Origin: Lentilactobacillus sp. SPB1-3
GTDB lineage: Bacteria; Bacillota; Bacilli; Lactobacillales; Lactobacillaceae
Direction of reading: 5' to 3'
NCBI RefSeq assembly: GCF_026913205.2
Contig: NZ_CP168151.1
Location: forward strand, 1,116,001-1,180,000
DNA: 64,000 bases
Shown here: one piece after another, positions 37,305-47,554 of the stretch
Position numbering within the stretch: position 1 is the first letter of the stretch
Layout of the letters: each line of letters opens with the position of its first letter
Notes under the pieces: generated by a model
What the model saw: only the letters and a program-made list of their open reading frames with translations
Told to the model about the DNA's origin: nothing
Databases searched by the model: none
Translations under genes and position numbers: made by a program

Positions 37305-39155
37305 TTATTTTTTGTCATCGTCGACTTCTGAGAAGTCACCGTCAACGGTACCGTCATCCTTGTTACCATCAGCAGAACCTGCATCAGTAGCGCCATCACC
37401 GGCTTGACCATTTTGGGCTTGGTCTTGATACAACTTAACTGCAAGATCTTGAGTGATCTTAGTAAGTTCATCTTTCTTAGCCTTCATGTCTTCGATGTTA
37501 TTGTCTTCACGAGCTTTCTTTAAAGCATCGCGAGCATCGGTAGCCTTCTTGATTTCGTCTTCAGAAACTTTGTCCTTAACTTCTTCCAAGGTCTTGTCAG
37601 TTGAGAACAATAATTGATCAACTTCATTATTTAAATCAGCAGTTTCCTTACGTTGCTTATCTGCTTCTTCGTTAGCTTGAGCATCTTTCATCATCTTTTC
37701 AATTTCTTCATCAGACAAACCAGATGAATCTTTGATGGTGATCTTTTGTTCCTTACCAGTTCCCTTGTCCTTAGCAGAAACATTAACAATACCGTTCTTA
37801 TCGATATCAAATGTAACTTCAATTTGAGGGATTCCTCTTGGTGCAGCAGGAATATCAGTTAATTGGAACTGACCTAAAGTCTTGTTGTCAGCAGCCATTG
37901 GACGTTCACCTTGAAGAACATGGATATCAACGGCTGGTTGATTATCAGCAGCAGTTGAGAACACTTGTGACTTGCTAGTAGGAATAGTTGTGTTGCGGTC
38001 GATCAACTTAGTAAACACACCACCCATGGTTTCGATACCAAGTGACAATGGAGTAACATCAAGTAAAACAACGTCCTTAACATCACCAGTGATAACTCCA
38101 CCTTGAACAGCAGCACCTAAAGCAACGGCTTCATCAGGGTTGATTGAGTGGTTAGATTCCTTACCTGTCCAGCTCTTAACAGCTTCTTGAACAGCAGGAA
38201 TTCTAGTTGAACCACCATTTAAAATAACTTGGTCAATATCGCCAACAGATAGGCCAGCATCTTTCAATGCGCTATCAAAAGGCACTTTAGTTTTTTCAAC
38301 TAAGTCAGCAGTTAATTCATTGAACTTAGCTCTTGTTAAAGTTGTTTGTAAATGAAGAGGTCCATTAGCACCTGCAGAAATAAATGGAAGACTAATTTCT
38401 GATTCGGTAACACCAGAAAGATCCTTCTTAGCTTTTTCAGCAGCATCCTTCAAACGTTGAAGTGCCATCTTATCGTTAGCTAAATCAACACCGTTGGCTG
38501 CCTTGAAGTCAGCAACTAACCAGTCGATGATACGTTGATCAAAGTCATCACCACCAAGATGAGTGTCACCATTGGTTGAAAGTACTTGGAAGACACCATC
38601 GCCTAATTCAAGTACAGAAACATCAAAAGTACCACCACCCAAGTCATAAACAAGAACTTTTTCATCCTTGTCTTGCTTGTCCAAACCGTATGCAAGTGAT
38701 GCAGCAGTAGGTTCGTTGATAATTCTTTCAACTTCTAGTCCGGCAATCTTACCGGCATCCTTAGTTGCTTGTCTTTGTGCATCATTAAAGTAAGCAGGAA
38801 CGGTAATAACAGCCTTTTCAACTGTATCACCAAGGTAATCTTCAGCAAATCCTTTGATGTATTGTAGAATCATTGCAGAAATTTGTTGAGGAGTGTACTT
38901 CTTACCATCAATATCTACAGTGTAGTTTTCTTCACCCATGTGACTCTTGATTGAAACAACAGTGTTAGGGTTAGTGATTTCTTGTCGCTTGGCAACTTCA
39001 CCAACTTGTGGTTGACCATCTTTAAACGCAACAACGGAAGGAGTTGTACGAGCACCTTCTGGATTAGGAATAATCTTTGGTTCGCTACCTTCTAGAACAG
39101 CTACGGCTGAGTTAGTAGTTCCTAAATCAATACCAATAATTTTATTACTTGCCAT
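37305..39155 (-). CDS. dnaK: Chaperone protein DnaK (Hsp70)
   Basis: DnaK is the Hsp70 ATPase chaperone. The 616-residue product has the ATPase domain (about 1-355) with [28 protein letters not shown] and the [11 protein letters not shown] loop. The [14 protein letters not shown] linker, a beta-sandwich substrate domain and a helical lid lead to a disordered Gly/Asp-rich tail. It follows grpE by 23 bases and is expressed from the CIRCE-controlled hrcA promoter. Confidence 0.99.
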   Translation of the reverse strand: MASNKIIGIDLGTTNSAVAVLEGSEPKIIPNPEGARTTPSVVAFKDGQPQVGEVAKRQEITNPNTVVSIKSHMGEENYTVDIDGKKYTPQQISAMILQYIKGFAEDYLGDTVEKAVITVPAYFNDAQRQATKDAGKIAGLEVERIINEPTAASLAYGLDKQDKDEKVLVYDLGGGTFDVSVLELGDGVFQVLSTNGDTHLGGDDFDQRIIDWLVADFKAANGVDLANDKMALQRLKDAAEKAKKDLSGVTESEISLPFISAGANGPLHLQTTLTRAKFNELTADLVEKTKVPFDSALKDAGLSVGDIDQVILNGGSTRIPAVQEAVKSWTGKESNHSINPDEAVALGAAVQGGVITGDVKDVVLLDVTPLSLGIETMGGVFTKLIDRNTTIPTSKSQVFSTAADNQPAVDIHVLQGERPMAADNKTLGQFQLTDIPAAPRGIPQIEVTFDIDKNGIVNVSAKDKGTGKEQKITIKDSSGLSDEEIEKMMKDAQANEEADKQRKETADLNNEVDQLLFSTDKTLEEVKDKVSEDEIKKATDARDALKKAREDNNIEDMKAKKDELTKITQDLAVKLYQDQAQNGQAGDGATDAGSADGNKDDGTVDGDFSEVDDDKK

Positions 39156-39178
39156 TTTATCGAATCCTCTTTTTTAAA

Positions 39179-39748
39179 TTATTTTGCTACGACAACCATT
39201 GCGGGACGTAATACCCGGTCTTTTAATCTATATCCTTCTTGTAGGACCTGAACGACCGTATCCGCTTTATGATCATCACCAGCATCAACTGTTTGAATCG
39301 CTTGATGATACTTGGGATCAAAATCTGCTCCCTCGGCATCGATCTTTTCGACTCCGTTATCAAGTAGGGCTTTGTCAAGATGATCAGATACCATCTGAAC
39401 ACCCTGCTTTAATTGCTGACCACTTTCGTCTGAAACTTCAACACTTAATGCACGTTGCAAGTTATCGACAATAGGTAAAATATCATGAGCCAGTTGTTGA
39501 CCATCATACTTAATCATATCAGCTTGTTCTTTTTTAGCGCGATTTTGAATATTTTTGATTTCAGCTTCTGCACGTAAATATTTATTTTCCATTTCATCTA
39601 ATTGAGCCTTTAATTTCTCAATTTGATCAGTCTCCGGAGAACTCTCTGGTTCAGAAGTTTGATTATCAGTTGACTGATTGGAATCTTCATTTACAGCATC
39701 GTTGTTTTCAACTGGTTCATCAGCTGAATCATGCTTTTCTTCTGACAA
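39179..39748 (-). CDS. grpE: Nucleotide exchange factor GrpE
   Basis: GrpE releases ADP from DnaK. The 189-residue protein has an acidic, disordered N terminus (about 1-45), a long coiled-coil helix (about 42-85) and the C-terminal beta domain with YHQAIQTV and VLQEGYRLKDRVLRPAMVVVAK. The start is TTG at 39746-39748 with AAAGGAGG seven bases upstream. It lies between hrcA and dnaK, as in other Firmicutes. Confidence 0.97.
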   Translation of the reverse strand: MSEEKHDSADEPVENNDAVNEDSNQSTDNQTSEPESSPETDQIEKLKAQLDEMENKYLRAEAEIKNIQNRAKKEQADMIKYDGQQLAHDILPIVDNLQRALSVEVSDESGQQLKQGVQMVSDHLDKALLDNGVEKIDAEGADFDPKYHQAIQTVDAGDDHKADTVVQVLQEGYRLKDRVLRPAMVVVAK

Positions 39749-39766
39749 AAAATCGCCTCCTTTGAA

Positions 39767-40807
39767 TTATTCATGATCTTCATCATCATAGTAACCAAGA
39801 ATTTTGCGGGTCATTTCTTCCCTGAGGGCACCCACAATCCCGATTACTTTGGCGTATGGCATTCTGGTAGGGCCAATTACGGCAATTACCCCGCGACCAT
39901 ATTCTTTCAGATCATACGTTCCAGTAATTAAACTATAGTTTCTCAACAAATCATTTCGCAATTCGTTGCCAATCCTAACTTCAACATCGCTAGATTCAGG
40001 ATGAACTAATTGAGCGACCCCGTCTCCTGTATCTAAGAGATTATATAAAGGTTTCAAATAGTCAATGTCCTGACGGTCAGCAAATCTAAGCAGATTCAAT
40101 CGACCACCTATGTGCACGCGATCTTTACCAACTTCATTGAGCATATCATCAAAGATATTCAAGAAGCCCTCTGGCGTTTGAACGTACTTAGCAATTAAAG
40201 CAGGAATCTCAAACTGAAGCTTGTTGACCACCTCGTTCAGTGGTTTGCCAACTAACTCCTTGTTAATAATATTAACAATCGTTTGCAATTGCTCTGGGGT
40301 AACGTCGTGCAACCTAACTACTTTATCCACCACGTGACCATTATCGATAACGATGATCGCCATTACTTGGCGGTCATCCAACCGAACCAGTCTGAATCCA
40401 GATAGCTTAATTGTCCTGTCTTGTTCAGGATTAAAGGAAACTGCCATGTAGCTAGTTAAATCTGATAATACCTTAGCAGACTCTTGGATTATCTCATCAA
40501 TTCGGTTAAAGTCCCCATTAAATGAGCTCTTAATGAAATCTTCAGAGCTATCATCTAGTGGATCAGGTTGAACTAAATTATCAACATAGTAGCGATACCC
40601 TTCCATTGAAGGGATTCGACCAGAAGAAAAGTGGGTTTTAGTAATCAAACCTTTTTCCTCTAAAGTCGCCATTTCATTTCGGATGGTTGCGGAACTAACA
40701 CTTGTCGGAAATTCATCAGACAGGAGTTTAGACCCCACAGGCATCCCATTCTTCGTGTAATCACGAATAATAATTTGCAAAATTTCTTTTTGCCTATCAG
40801 TTAACAA
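39767..40807 (-). CDS. hrcA: Heat-inducible transcription repressor HrcA
   Basis: HrcA binds CIRCE elements and represses the hrcA-grpE-dnaK and groE operons; its folding depends on GroEL. The product has 346 residues. An N-terminal winged helix (about 1-75) with TDRQKEILQIIIRDY and SATIRNEMATLEEKGLI precedes a GAF-like dimerisation domain. The TTG at 40805-40807 is chosen because AGAGGTGA is seven bases upstream. The longer reading begins at a GTG inside the CIRCE arm and is unlikely. Confidence 0.97.
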   Translation of the reverse strand: MLTDRQKEILQIIIRDYTKNGMPVGSKLLSDEFPTSVSSATIRNEMATLEEKGLITKTHFSSGRIPSMEGYRYYVDNLVQPDPLDDSSEDFIKSSFNGDFNRIDEIIQESAKVLSDLTSYMAVSFNPEQDRTIKLSGFRLVRLDDRQVMAIIVIDNGHVVDKVVRLHDVTPEQLQTIVNIINKELVGKPLNEVVNKLQFEIPALIAKYVQTPEGFLNIFDDMLNEVGKDRVHIGGRLNLLRFADRQDIDYLKPLYNLLDTGDGVAQLVHPESSDVEVRIGNELRNDLLRNYSLITGTYDLKEYGRGVIAVIGPTRMPYAKVIGIVGALREEMTRKILGYYDDEDHE

Positions 40808-40824
40808 TTTGAAATCACCTCTTT

Positions 40825-40851
40825 TTAGCACTCATAACCATCGAGTGCTAA
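40825..40851 (-). promoter_or_regulatory. CIRCE operator of hrcA-grpE-dnaK
   Basis: This is a perfect CIRCE, TTAGCACTC-N9-GAGTGCTAA, between the promoter and the hrcA ribosome binding site. HrcA binding here autoregulates the operon. Confidence 0.97.
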
Positions 40852-40862
40852 GGCACATATAT

Positions 40863-40891
40863 AATCTATCAAACCCACTACTATTAGTCAA
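40863..40891 (-). promoter_or_regulatory. hrcA operon promoter
   Basis: TTGACT (40886-40891) and TAGATT (40863-40868) are 17 bases apart on the minus strand. The perfect CIRCE starts 11 bases downstream of the -10. Confidence 0.75.
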
Positions 40892-40908
40892 GACATCTAG
40901 CGAATTTT

Positions 40909-40935
40909 TTAGCAAACAATTCTAATGAGTGCTAA
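40909..40935 (-). promoter_or_regulatory. Second, degenerate CIRCE-like element
   Basis: On the plus strand TTAGCAAAC-N9-GAGTGCTAA keeps the exact 9-base spacing, with one perfect arm and one arm matching at 7 of 9 positions. It overlaps the last codons and stop of ribF and lies 17 bases upstream of the hrcA -35. Confidence 0.5.
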
Positions 40936-41884
40936 TTATTTCTGGATGACGCTTTAAATAGTCACGAGTGTATAACTCATCTTCATATAACTGTTTAGTC
41001 AATTGTTCTGTGGTTGCGAATTTTACTTCACCACGAATATAATCTAGCCAATCAACAGTGATTGTTTCTCCATAAATATTTTGATTAAAATCCAAAATAT
41101 TTATTTCAATGGTCATTGGTAATTTATCTGAGAAAGTAACGTTGTGTCCTACCGATGCCATCGCAATATGTTGTTGATCACCAACTTGTACTCGAACAAC
41201 ATAAATTCCCACGTTTGGTAACCACTGCAGTTCAGAATGCTCAACATTAGCCGTCGGATAACCTAATAGCCTACCCACTTCTCGACCATGAACCACATAT
41301 CCCTGAGATCTAAACGGACGACCTAGTAAATGAGTGGTCAAATTAACGTCGCAATCATCTAAGGCTTTACGAATTCTAGTTGAACTAACTTTCTCACCCT
41401 CAAATTCAATTGGATCAGCAGTAACAACATTGAATTTACCATCGCTGTAATCAGGAAGGTGTTTCATATCAGCTGTGTCTGTTCCGCCATACGTGTGGTC
41501 AAATCCGGCGACAACTGTAATTGCATTAAACCGCTTAATAAAATTATCAACGAATTCTTGTTCAGATTGAGCTTGAAAAGCATAAGTGTAATTGGTGTAG
41601 TAAACCCGATCAACACCCAAAGATTCAAAAATTCTCATCTTTTCTTCGTACATAGTTAAGTACCGCTTTTCGTGATCATTCAATTGTTTGTAAACAATCG
41701 CTGGGTGATGATCATACGTTAAAACGGCGAGTTTGGCACCTGATTTTTCAGCAATCTGTTTAGCTTTATTGATTACATCTTGATGACCCAAATGAACACC
41801 ATCAAAGAATCCCATTGCTAATACGATTTTTTCTTTACTGCCAACATTATCAGCTAGAGGATAATGTAACTTAACAATTTCCAA
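40922..41884 (-). CDS. ribF: Bifunctional riboflavin kinase / FAD synthetase
   Basis: RibF converts riboflavin to FMN and FAD. The 320-residue protein has an N-terminal adenylyltransferase domain with MGFFDGVHLGHQDVI (24-38) and a FDHTYGG segment, and a C-terminal flavokinase domain (about 185-315) with GRLLGYPTANVE. The start is TTG at 41882-41884 with AAGGTGAA upstream. It follows truB by 16 bases, a conserved order. Confidence 0.96.
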   Translation of the reverse strand: MEIVKLHYPLADNVGSKEKIVLAMGFFDGVHLGHQDVINKAKQIAEKSGAKLAVLTYDHHPAIVYKQLNDHEKRYLTMYEEKMRIFESLGVDRVYYTNYTYAFQAQSEQEFVDNFIKRFNAITVVAGFDHTYGGTDTADMKHLPDYSDGKFNVVTADPIEFEGEKVSSTRIRKALDDCDVNLTTHLLGRPFRSQGYVVHGREVGRLLGYPTANVEHSELQWLPNVGIYVVRVQVGDQQHIAMASVGHNVTFSDKLPMTIEINILDFNQNIYGETITVDWLDYIRGEVKFATTEQLTKQLYEDELYTRDYLKRHPEIISTH

Positions 41885-41900
41885 TTTCTTTCACCTTCAA

Positions 41901-42806
41901 TTAATTTAAGAACATTTTATAAGGGCGATACTGCCTTTTGTTTTCATCAAATTGATAGAGCGCCTTCACTTGATTCTGATATTTTAGCTTAACTACCTGA
42001 GCGCTTGAATTCACTTCATCAATATCTAAGAACACGCCGTTAGAAACAAGCTGAAAAAGCTTATCAGACAAATCAACACTTGGGTATTGTGAAAGTGAAT
42101 CATCAAGAGAAACTAAGTATTGGTCGATTTCTCCCGCTTCCATGGCCTCGGCCACTTCTGATAATTTCACACACTGGTCGATTGTGAAACCAGCACTCTT
42201 AATTCTTGTCAGTGAAGACATAACTGCTGGTAATCCAAGAGATTTACCAAAATCAACAGCAAGAGTTCTGACATACGTTCCCTTAGAACATCCTACTTCA
42301 AAGTAAATGGTTTGCTGCCTTTGTTCTTCATCGTAGACAGATGGAGAAGTTTGCTTGAAGTAATCAATGTGAATCGTTCGTGCTGGACGTTCAATTTCAA
42401 TTCCTTCACGAGCATATTCGTACAATTTACGGCCGTTGATTTTGACAGCTGAGAACATCGGTGGAATCTGTTCGATATCACCAACCATATTTTCTAATGC
42501 TTCATCGATTTGTTGATCTGTAAATGGACTATCAACAGGTTTTGAATCAATAATATTCCCATCTAAATCCTCAGTATCATATGCAACACCCAAAGTAATC
42601 GATCCACGGTACGCTTTACCAGACTGCATCAACAATTCTGAGATTTTGGTTGCTGGACCGACACAAATCGGCAAAACACCATCCACGTTTGGATCCAGAG
42701 TACCTGTATGGCCAATTTTCTTGGTATGCAAAATTTTTCTCAGTTGACTAATACAGTCAAAACTAGTCATATTTTTTTCTTTAAAAAGTGGTAATACACC
42801 ATTCAT
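41901..42806 (-). CDS. truB: tRNA pseudouridine(55) synthase TruB
   Basis: TruB makes pseudouridine 55 in the T loop of tRNAs. The 301-residue protein starts MNGVLPLFKEKNMTS and carries the catalytic aspartate D38 in GHTGTLDPNVDGVLP. The KVNGRKLYEYAREG-like segment (KINGRKLYEYAREG here) and GTYVRTLAVDFG are also present. A C-terminal PUA-like domain follows. The ATG has AGGAG eight bases upstream and its own extended -10 promoter. Confidence 0.97.
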   Translation of the reverse strand: MNGVLPLFKEKNMTSFDCISQLRKILHTKKIGHTGTLDPNVDGVLPICVGPATKISELLMQSGKAYRGSITLGVAYDTEDLDGNIIDSKPVDSPFTDQQIDEALENMVGDIEQIPPMFSAVKINGRKLYEYAREGIEIERPARTIHIDYFKQTSPSVYDEEQRQQTIYFEVGCSKGTYVRTLAVDFGKSLGLPAVMSSLTRIKSAGFTIDQCVKLSEVAEAMEAGEIDQYLVSLDDSLSQYPSVDLSDKLFQLVSNGVFLDIDEVNSSAQVVKLKYQNQVKALYQFDENKRQYRPYKMFLN

Positions 42807-42839
42807 CGATGACTCTCCTGTAAGGTTTTAATCCAATAA

Positions 42840-42848
42840 ATTATAGCA
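42840..42848 (-). promoter_or_regulatory. truB-ribF extended -10 promoter
   Basis: TGCTATAAT on the minus strand is a perfect extended -10, 34 bases upstream of truB and just downstream of the rbfA terminator. Confidence 0.65.
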
Positions 42849-42872
42849 CACGCTATCTTATTGATATGTATC

Positions 42873-42908
42873 AAAAAGAGATTTGACCATTAAATCTGCC
42901 AAATCTCC
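42873..42908 (-). terminator. Terminator downstream of rbfA
   Basis: GAGATTTG pairs with CAAATCTC (42900-42907 with 42878-42885) around a 14-base loop, followed by five T on the minus strand. It ends the rimP-nusA-infB-rbfA operon. Confidence 0.75.
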
Positions 42909-42914
42909 AAATTG

Positions 42915-43265
42915 TTATTGTTTTGAATTAAGTTCATTGATCAAACGATCAATTTTATCACCATATCGAACAGAATCATCTTGTTCGAATGTAATTTCAG
43001 GTGTTTTAAAAATACTCAAACGAGCACCTAATTCTTTTCGGATAAGGCCAGTAGCCTTTTCCATACCAGTTTGTGTCTTCTCTTTATCAGAAGCTTTGTC
43101 TGATAAGATGCTGTAATAGATTTTTGCTTGTTGCAAATCTCCAGTTACATCAACTCCGGTAATCGTCACTCCTTGAACACGAGGATCTCGTACTCGCTTC
43201 AATAAAATATCAGTGACTTCTTTTTGGATTTCTTGTTCAAGTCGACCAACTCTGTATTGAGCCAT
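42915..43265 (-). CDS. rbfA: 30S ribosome-binding factor RbfA
   Basis: RbfA is a KH-fold cold-shock factor for 16S 5'-end maturation. The 116-residue protein shows RVGRLEQEIQKEVTDIL, the DPRVQGVTITGVDVTGDLQQAKIYYS block and RKELGARL. It follows infB by 13 bases, the typical operon end. Confidence 0.96.
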   Translation of the reverse strand: MAQYRVGRLEQEIQKEVTDILLKRVRDPRVQGVTITGVDVTGDLQQAKIYYSILSDKASDKEKTQTGMEKATGLIRKELGARLSIFKTPEITFEQDDSVRYGDKIDRLINELNSKQ

Positions 43266-43278
43266 GAATAATTCCTCC

Positions 43279-45774
43279 TTATTCTACAGGAACTTCTTTC
43301 ATTTCGTAGGCTTCTACGACGTCGCCCACCTTGATGTCATTGTAATCTTGGATAGTAAGCCCAAGTTCGAATCCTTGCTTAACTTCTTTAACATCGTCCT
43401 TGAAACGCTTCAAACTGTTCAACTCGCCGTCATAAATAACAACACTATCACGGATAAGGCGAACTTTACTATCACGTTTGATGACGCCGTCAACAACCAT
43501 TCCACCCGCAATTGTACCAACTTTAGAAGCTTTATAAGTTTCACGAACTTCTACCGAACCAGTAATTTCTTCTTTGTATGTTGGTTCCAACATACCCTTC
43601 ATAGCTGATTCCACTTCGTCAATTGCGTTATAGATAACTTGGTGAAGACGAATATCAACATTGTCACTATCAGCTTGAGCCTTAGCTTGTGGTGTAGGAC
43701 GAACATTAAATCCAATAACGATAGCGTTACTTGCTTCAGCCAATGCAATGTCACTTTCGTTGATTGCACCTACTGCGGCATGAATAATATTGACCTTTAC
43801 GCCAGAAACATCAATCTTTTGCAAACTATTAGCCAATGCTTCAACAGAACCTTGAACATCTGCCTTGATCAAGACATCAACTTGTTTCATTTCACCCTCT
43901 TTAAGAGAATCAAACAAGTTATCCAAGGTAACGTGAGTCGTCTTACGACGTTCTTCAACTTGAGCTTCTTTAGCTCTAGCTTCACCAGCAGCTCTGGCAG
44001 TCTTTTCATCATCAAAGACAACGAAACGATCACCGGCTTCTGGAACATCATTCATACCGGTAATCTCAACTGGCATAGATGGTGTAACCTTCTTTAAATC
44101 ACGACCACGTTCGTTGTTCATAGTTCTAACTCGTCCGAAGGTGTTACCAACAACGATTGGATCACCAACGTGTAAAGTTCCAGCTTGAACTAACAATGTG
44201 GCAACTGAACCACGACCCTGATCAAGTCGAGCTTCAATTACTGAACCAACGGCTGGTTGATCTGGGTTAGCTTTGAGTTCCAACATATCTGCTTGTAATA
44301 CGATCATATCAAGCAATTCATCAATGTTTTTACCGAATTTAGCTGAAATGTTAACAAAGATGGTATCGCCACCCCAGTCTTCAGGAATCAATCCATATTC
44401 AGCTAATTGTTCGATAACGTGGTTTGGATTAGCATCTGGCTTATCAATTTTGTTAACAGCCACGATGATTGGAGTTCCAGCGGCTTTCGCATGGTTGATA
44501 GCTTCAATTGTTTGAGGCATAACACCATCATCAGCAGCAACTACCAACACAGTAATGTCAGTAATGTTTGCTCCACGAGCACGCATTTCAGTAAAGGCAG
44601 CATGTCCTGGAGTATCCAAGAACGTAATCACATTCTCACCATGTCTAACTTGATAGGCACCAATGGCTTGAGTAATTCCACCGGCTTCACCAGCAGTGAT
44701 ATGTGAATGTCTTAAATGATCTAGCAATGTAGTCTTACCGTGATCAACGTGTCCCATGATAGTAACAACTGGAGGACGGTTCTCTAAATGATCATCATTA
44801 GTCATTTCGCTTTCAAAAATCTTATCGATATCTGAAACGTCTTCTTGAACCTTTTCTTCAGCGCTAATACCATAATCAGCAGCCAAAATTTCAATTGTAT
44901 CTTTATCAAGTGATTGGTTTTGGTTAACCATAACACCTAACATGAATAACTTCTTAACGATTTCGGCTGGCTCTCTATGCAATGCCTTACCTAAATCTTG
45001 AGCGTTCATACCGTCAAAGTACATCAAAGTTTCTGGTAATGGACGTTCCTTACGTTCAGGAGCGCCATGATGTTCAACTTCACGCATACGTTGGTTTTTT
45101 TGTTTCTTCTGCTTCTTTTGACGCTTCTTGTTTGCTTTACGAGAATTATTGTTACCTCGTGAAGGATTTAAACTACCGCCAAACCGTCCGCTACCGCTAT
45201 TGTTGTTACTGCGGTGAGCGTTACTAGAACTTGTTTGGTTGTTGCTTGGTTTGCTTTGGGTAGTGTTAGATCTATTTTGAGTGCTGTTAGATCTGTTTGA
45301 ATTATTGTTAGATCTGCTTTGACTACTATTTTGGTGATTTTGATTATTCGTCTTATTAGCTTGGCTTTGTGTTGAATGTTGAGTATTGCCATTGCTATGA
45401 TTATTACTAGAATTCTGGCTATGGTTGTTATTCAAATTATTACTCCGATTGTTAACAGAATTACCACTACGACTAGTAGCCGAGTGATTGTTATTATTTT
45501 GTTGATGCGTTGAATTACTATTTGTTCGTGAACCATTATTAGAATGATTTGAACTAGTAGTTTTTGTCGGACGGTCAGTCGACTTATTGCTGGTAGCTTG
45601 ACTTTTACTGCTGCTTGCGCCACCAAATGATTGTCTCAAATGTTGTTCTTGGTGGTCATCAACTGTCGACATATGATTTTTAATGTCGTAACCTGCTTCT
45701 GCAGCTTTGTCTAAAATCGCCTTACTGGAGACATTGAGTTCTTTAGCTAATTCATAAATTCGCTTTTTCCCCAT
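43279..45774 (-). CDS. infB: Translation initiation factor IF-2
   Basis: IF2 is the GTPase that delivers fMet-tRNA to the 30S and joins subunits. The 831-residue protein starts with an IF2-N domain (1-50) and a very Asn/Ser-rich linker (about 51-211). A basic patch (212-231), a second IF2-N domain (about 247-305) and the G domain follow, with GHVDHGKT at 341-348, [10 protein letters not shown] near 385-394 and [10 protein letters not shown]. Domains II, III and the tRNA-binding C-terminal domain complete it. It is in the conserved nusA-ylxR-ylxQ-infB-rbfA operon. The linker is the odd part. Confidence 0.98.
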   Translation of the reverse strand: MGKKRIYELAKELNVSSKAILDKAAEAGYDIKNHMSTVDDHQEQHLRQSFGGASSSKSQATSNKSTDRPTKTTSSNHSNNGSRTNSNSTHQQNNNNHSATSRSGNSVNNRSNNLNNNHSQNSSNNHSNGNTQHSTQSQANKTNNQNHQNSSQSRSNNNSNRSNSTQNRSNTTQSKPSNNQTSSSNAHRSNNNSGSGRFGGSLNPSRGNNNSRKANKKRQKKQKKQKNQRMREVEHHGAPERKERPLPETLMYFDGMNAQDLGKALHREPAEIVKKLFMLGVMVNQNQSLDKDTIEILAADYGISAEEKVQEDVSDIDKIFESEMTNDDHLENRPPVVTIMGHVDHGKTTLLDHLRHSHITAGEAGGITQAIGAYQVRHGENVITFLDTPGHAAFTEMRARGANITDITVLVVAADDGVMPQTIEAINHAKAAGTPIIVAVNKIDKPDANPNHVIEQLAEYGLIPEDWGGDTIFVNISAKFGKNIDELLDMIVLQADMLELKANPDQPAVGSVIEARLDQGRGSVATLLVQAGTLHVGDPIVVGNTFGRVRTMNNERGRDLKKVTPSMPVEITGMNDVPEAGDRFVVFDDEKTARAAGEARAKEAQVEERRKTTHVTLDNLFDSLKEGEMKQVDVLIKADVQGSVEALANSLQKIDVSGVKVNIIHAAVGAINESDIALAEASNAIVIGFNVRPTPQAKAQADSDNVDIRLHQVIYNAIDEVESAMKGMLEPTYKEEITGSVEVRETYKASKVGTIAGGMVVDGVIKRDSKVRLIRDSVVIYDGELNSLKRFKDDVKEVKQGFELGLTIQDYNDIKVGDVVEAYEMKEVPVE

Positions 45775-45778
45775 ATAA

Positions 45779-46096
45779 TCACTCTCCCTTGCTTTGTTTA
45801 GTTAATTCGATCATTTTTTTTGCCATACCAGAATCACTAATACCGATTATACTGCGCTTAACACCAACAGCATTACTTAGTTCTTCGCTAGTGAGCAAAA
45901 CGTTCGTCGGAACGTTATAAGTGGTGGATTTGTCAGTAAATTTTTTAAAAGTATCCTTACCGCTATCACTAGCAATAAATAAAAACTTCAAGTTATTCGC
46001 TCGGAGTTCCTTTAATAAAATTTCTTGACCCGAAACTGTTTTACGAGCTCGTTGAGCCAATCCAAGAAAATTGATAAGGGCTTGTTTATTGTCCAT
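45779..46096 (-). CDS. ylxQ: YlxQ-like L7Ae/L30e-family RNA-binding protein
   Basis: This 105-residue protein of the L7Ae/L30e/Gadd45 family is probably a K-turn RNA binder. Its start [23 protein letters not shown] is typical. The longer reading to 46141 runs into ylxR and is rejected; the chosen ATG overlaps the ylxR end by 11 bases. It is followed within four bases by infB, in conserved order. Confidence 0.92.
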   Translation of the reverse strand: MDNKQALINFLGLAQRARKTVSGQEILLKELRANNLKFLFIASDSGKDTFKKFTDKSTTYNVPTNVLLTSEELSNAVGVKRSIIGISDSGMAKKMIELTKQSKGE

Positions 46097-46385
46097 TTTC
46101 AAACAACTCTTTTCGAGCTTGTTTATGATCAATATAGGCAATCAAGTCATCATAAAATGAATCATCAATCTTCACTGAAAATGCTTTTTCGAAGACATGT
46201 TCACGCTTGGCCTGGTTAGCTCGGTCAACATCAATTGAGATGTAAGCTCCTCGACCAGACTTTTTACCAGTCTCATCGATAGAAACTGTTCCGTCAGCGT
46301 CGCGGACGATCCTGACCAATTCTTTTTTAGGCGCCATTTCACCAGATACGATATCTTTTCGCATTGGAATTTTTCTTTTTTTCAT
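46086..46385 (-). CDS. ylxR: YlxR family RNA-binding protein (DUF448)
   Basis: This 99-residue YlxR protein has the family motif ELVRIVRDADGTVSIDETGKKSGRGAYI (about 20-48), lying between nusA and ylxQ. Members bind RNA, and one has been proposed to affect RNase P or transcription; the role here is unknown. The start ATG has GGAGG upstream. Confidence 0.94.
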   Translation of the reverse strand: MKKRKIPMRKDIVSGEMAPKKELVRIVRDADGTVSIDETGKKSGRGAYISIDVDRANQAKREHVFEKAFSVKIDDSFYDDLIAYIDHKQARKELFENGQ

Positions 46386-46408
46386 AAAAGTTCGCCTCCA
46401 AACAAAAA

Positions 46409-47539
46409 TTATTCTTCGTTAGTTGAATTAGTATCGGTTTCATTAACGTCTTCATCATCGTTATCAACATCATCAAAGTCATTATCTGATGCGCTCATTT
46501 CTGCAGCAGCTTCTGATTCAGATTTAATATCGATTTTGAAACCTGTTAACTTAGCAGCTAATCTGGCATTTTGACCACGTTTCCCAATTGCCAATGATAA
46601 TTGATAATCAGGAACGATTACAGTACATGCACGATCATTATCTGGATCGAAGATGACATCGACTACTTCAGCAGGATTCAATGCGTTCGCAATATATCTT
46701 GCATCATCATCATCCCATTCAACGATATCCATATTTTCACCATTTAATTCATTAACGATTGTTTGTACACGTTGACCTTTAGGACCAACTGCAGTTCCGA
46801 CTGGATCAATGTCAGGATTGTTCGTTCTAACTGAAACCTTAGCACGGTCACCAGCTTCACGAGCGATTGAAACAATTTCTACTGTTCCATCGTAAATTTC
46901 AGGAACTTCTTGTTCAAATAATCGCTTAAGCATTCCTGGTTCTGTACGACTAACAAATACTTGTGGACCCTTAGTAGCATTTTCCACTTTGGATACATAA
47001 ACTTTGATTCTTGACTGTGGACGATATACCTCATTAGGCATTTGATCACGAATACCCATTACAGCTTCAACTTTATCTAGACTTACGTAAACAAATCTAG
47101 TATCTTGTCGTTCAACTGTACCAGTAACTAATTCGTCTTCATACTTACTATATTCATTGAACACAATTTCGCGTTCGGCTTCTCGAACACGTTGCATAAT
47201 AACTTGTTTTGCCGTTTGAGCAGCGATTCGACCAAAGTTTTGAGGAGTAACCTCAAACTTGATTTCGTCACCTAATTCATATCCACGATTAATAGCTACA
47301 GCATCTTCAAGTGAAACTTGAAGTTGAGGGTCATTAACCTCTTCTACCACAGTCTTAACTGCATAAACGTGCATGTTTCCCTTTTTTTGGTCAAATTCAA
47401 CTTCTACGTTTTGAGCTTGACCATAGTTACGTTTATAAGCTGAAACTAAAGCTGCTTCTAAAGCTTCAATCACAACTTCTTTTTTGATACCCTTTTCTTC
47501 TTCAAGAGAAGACAGTGCACCCAAAAGTTCACTACTCAT
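46409..47539 (-). CDS. nusA: Transcription termination/antitermination protein NusA
   Basis: NusA binds RNA polymerase and RNA to modulate pausing and termination. The 376-residue product has the N-terminal RNAP-binding domain (about 1-125), an S1 domain (about 133-200) and two KH domains (about 200-345) with VGPKGQRVQTIVNELNGE and IGKRGQNARLAAKL. A very acidic disordered tail (about 347-376) follows. It lacks the C-terminal acidic repeats of proteobacterial NusA, as expected for Firmicutes. Confidence 0.98.
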   Translation of the reverse strand: MSSELLGALSSLEEEKGIKKEVVIEALEAALVSAYKRNYGQAQNVEVEFDQKKGNMHVYAVKTVVEEVNDPQLQVSLEDAVAINRGYELGDEIKFEVTPQNFGRIAAQTAKQVIMQRVREAEREIVFNEYSKYEDELVTGTVERQDTRFVYVSLDKVEAVMGIRDQMPNEVYRPQSRIKVYVSKVENATKGPQVFVSRTEPGMLKRLFEQEVPEIYDGTVEIVSIAREAGDRAKVSVRTNNPDIDPVGTAVGPKGQRVQTIVNELNGENMDIVEWDDDDARYIANALNPAEVVDVIFDPDNDRACTVIVPDYQLSLAIGKRGQNARLAAKLTGFKIDIKSESEAAAEMSASDNDFDDVDNDDEDVNETDTNSTNEE

Positions 47540-47554
47540 TATTTTACTCTCCTT

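Noticed and set aside
40807-40831. Longer hrcA reading starting at GTG 40829-40831.
   Set aside because: The codon lies inside the CIRCE arm upstream of the ribosome binding site; TTG at 40805-40807 fits spacing and family N terminus.
43639-44097. 152-codon plus-strand frame inside infB.
   Set aside because: It is antisense to conserved IF2 domains with no initiation signals; a shadow frame.
45142-45624. Repetitive-looking DNA considered as a CRISPR array or tandem repeat locus.
   Set aside because: There are no regular repeat-spacer units; the repetitiveness comes from Asn and Ser codons within the infB frame.
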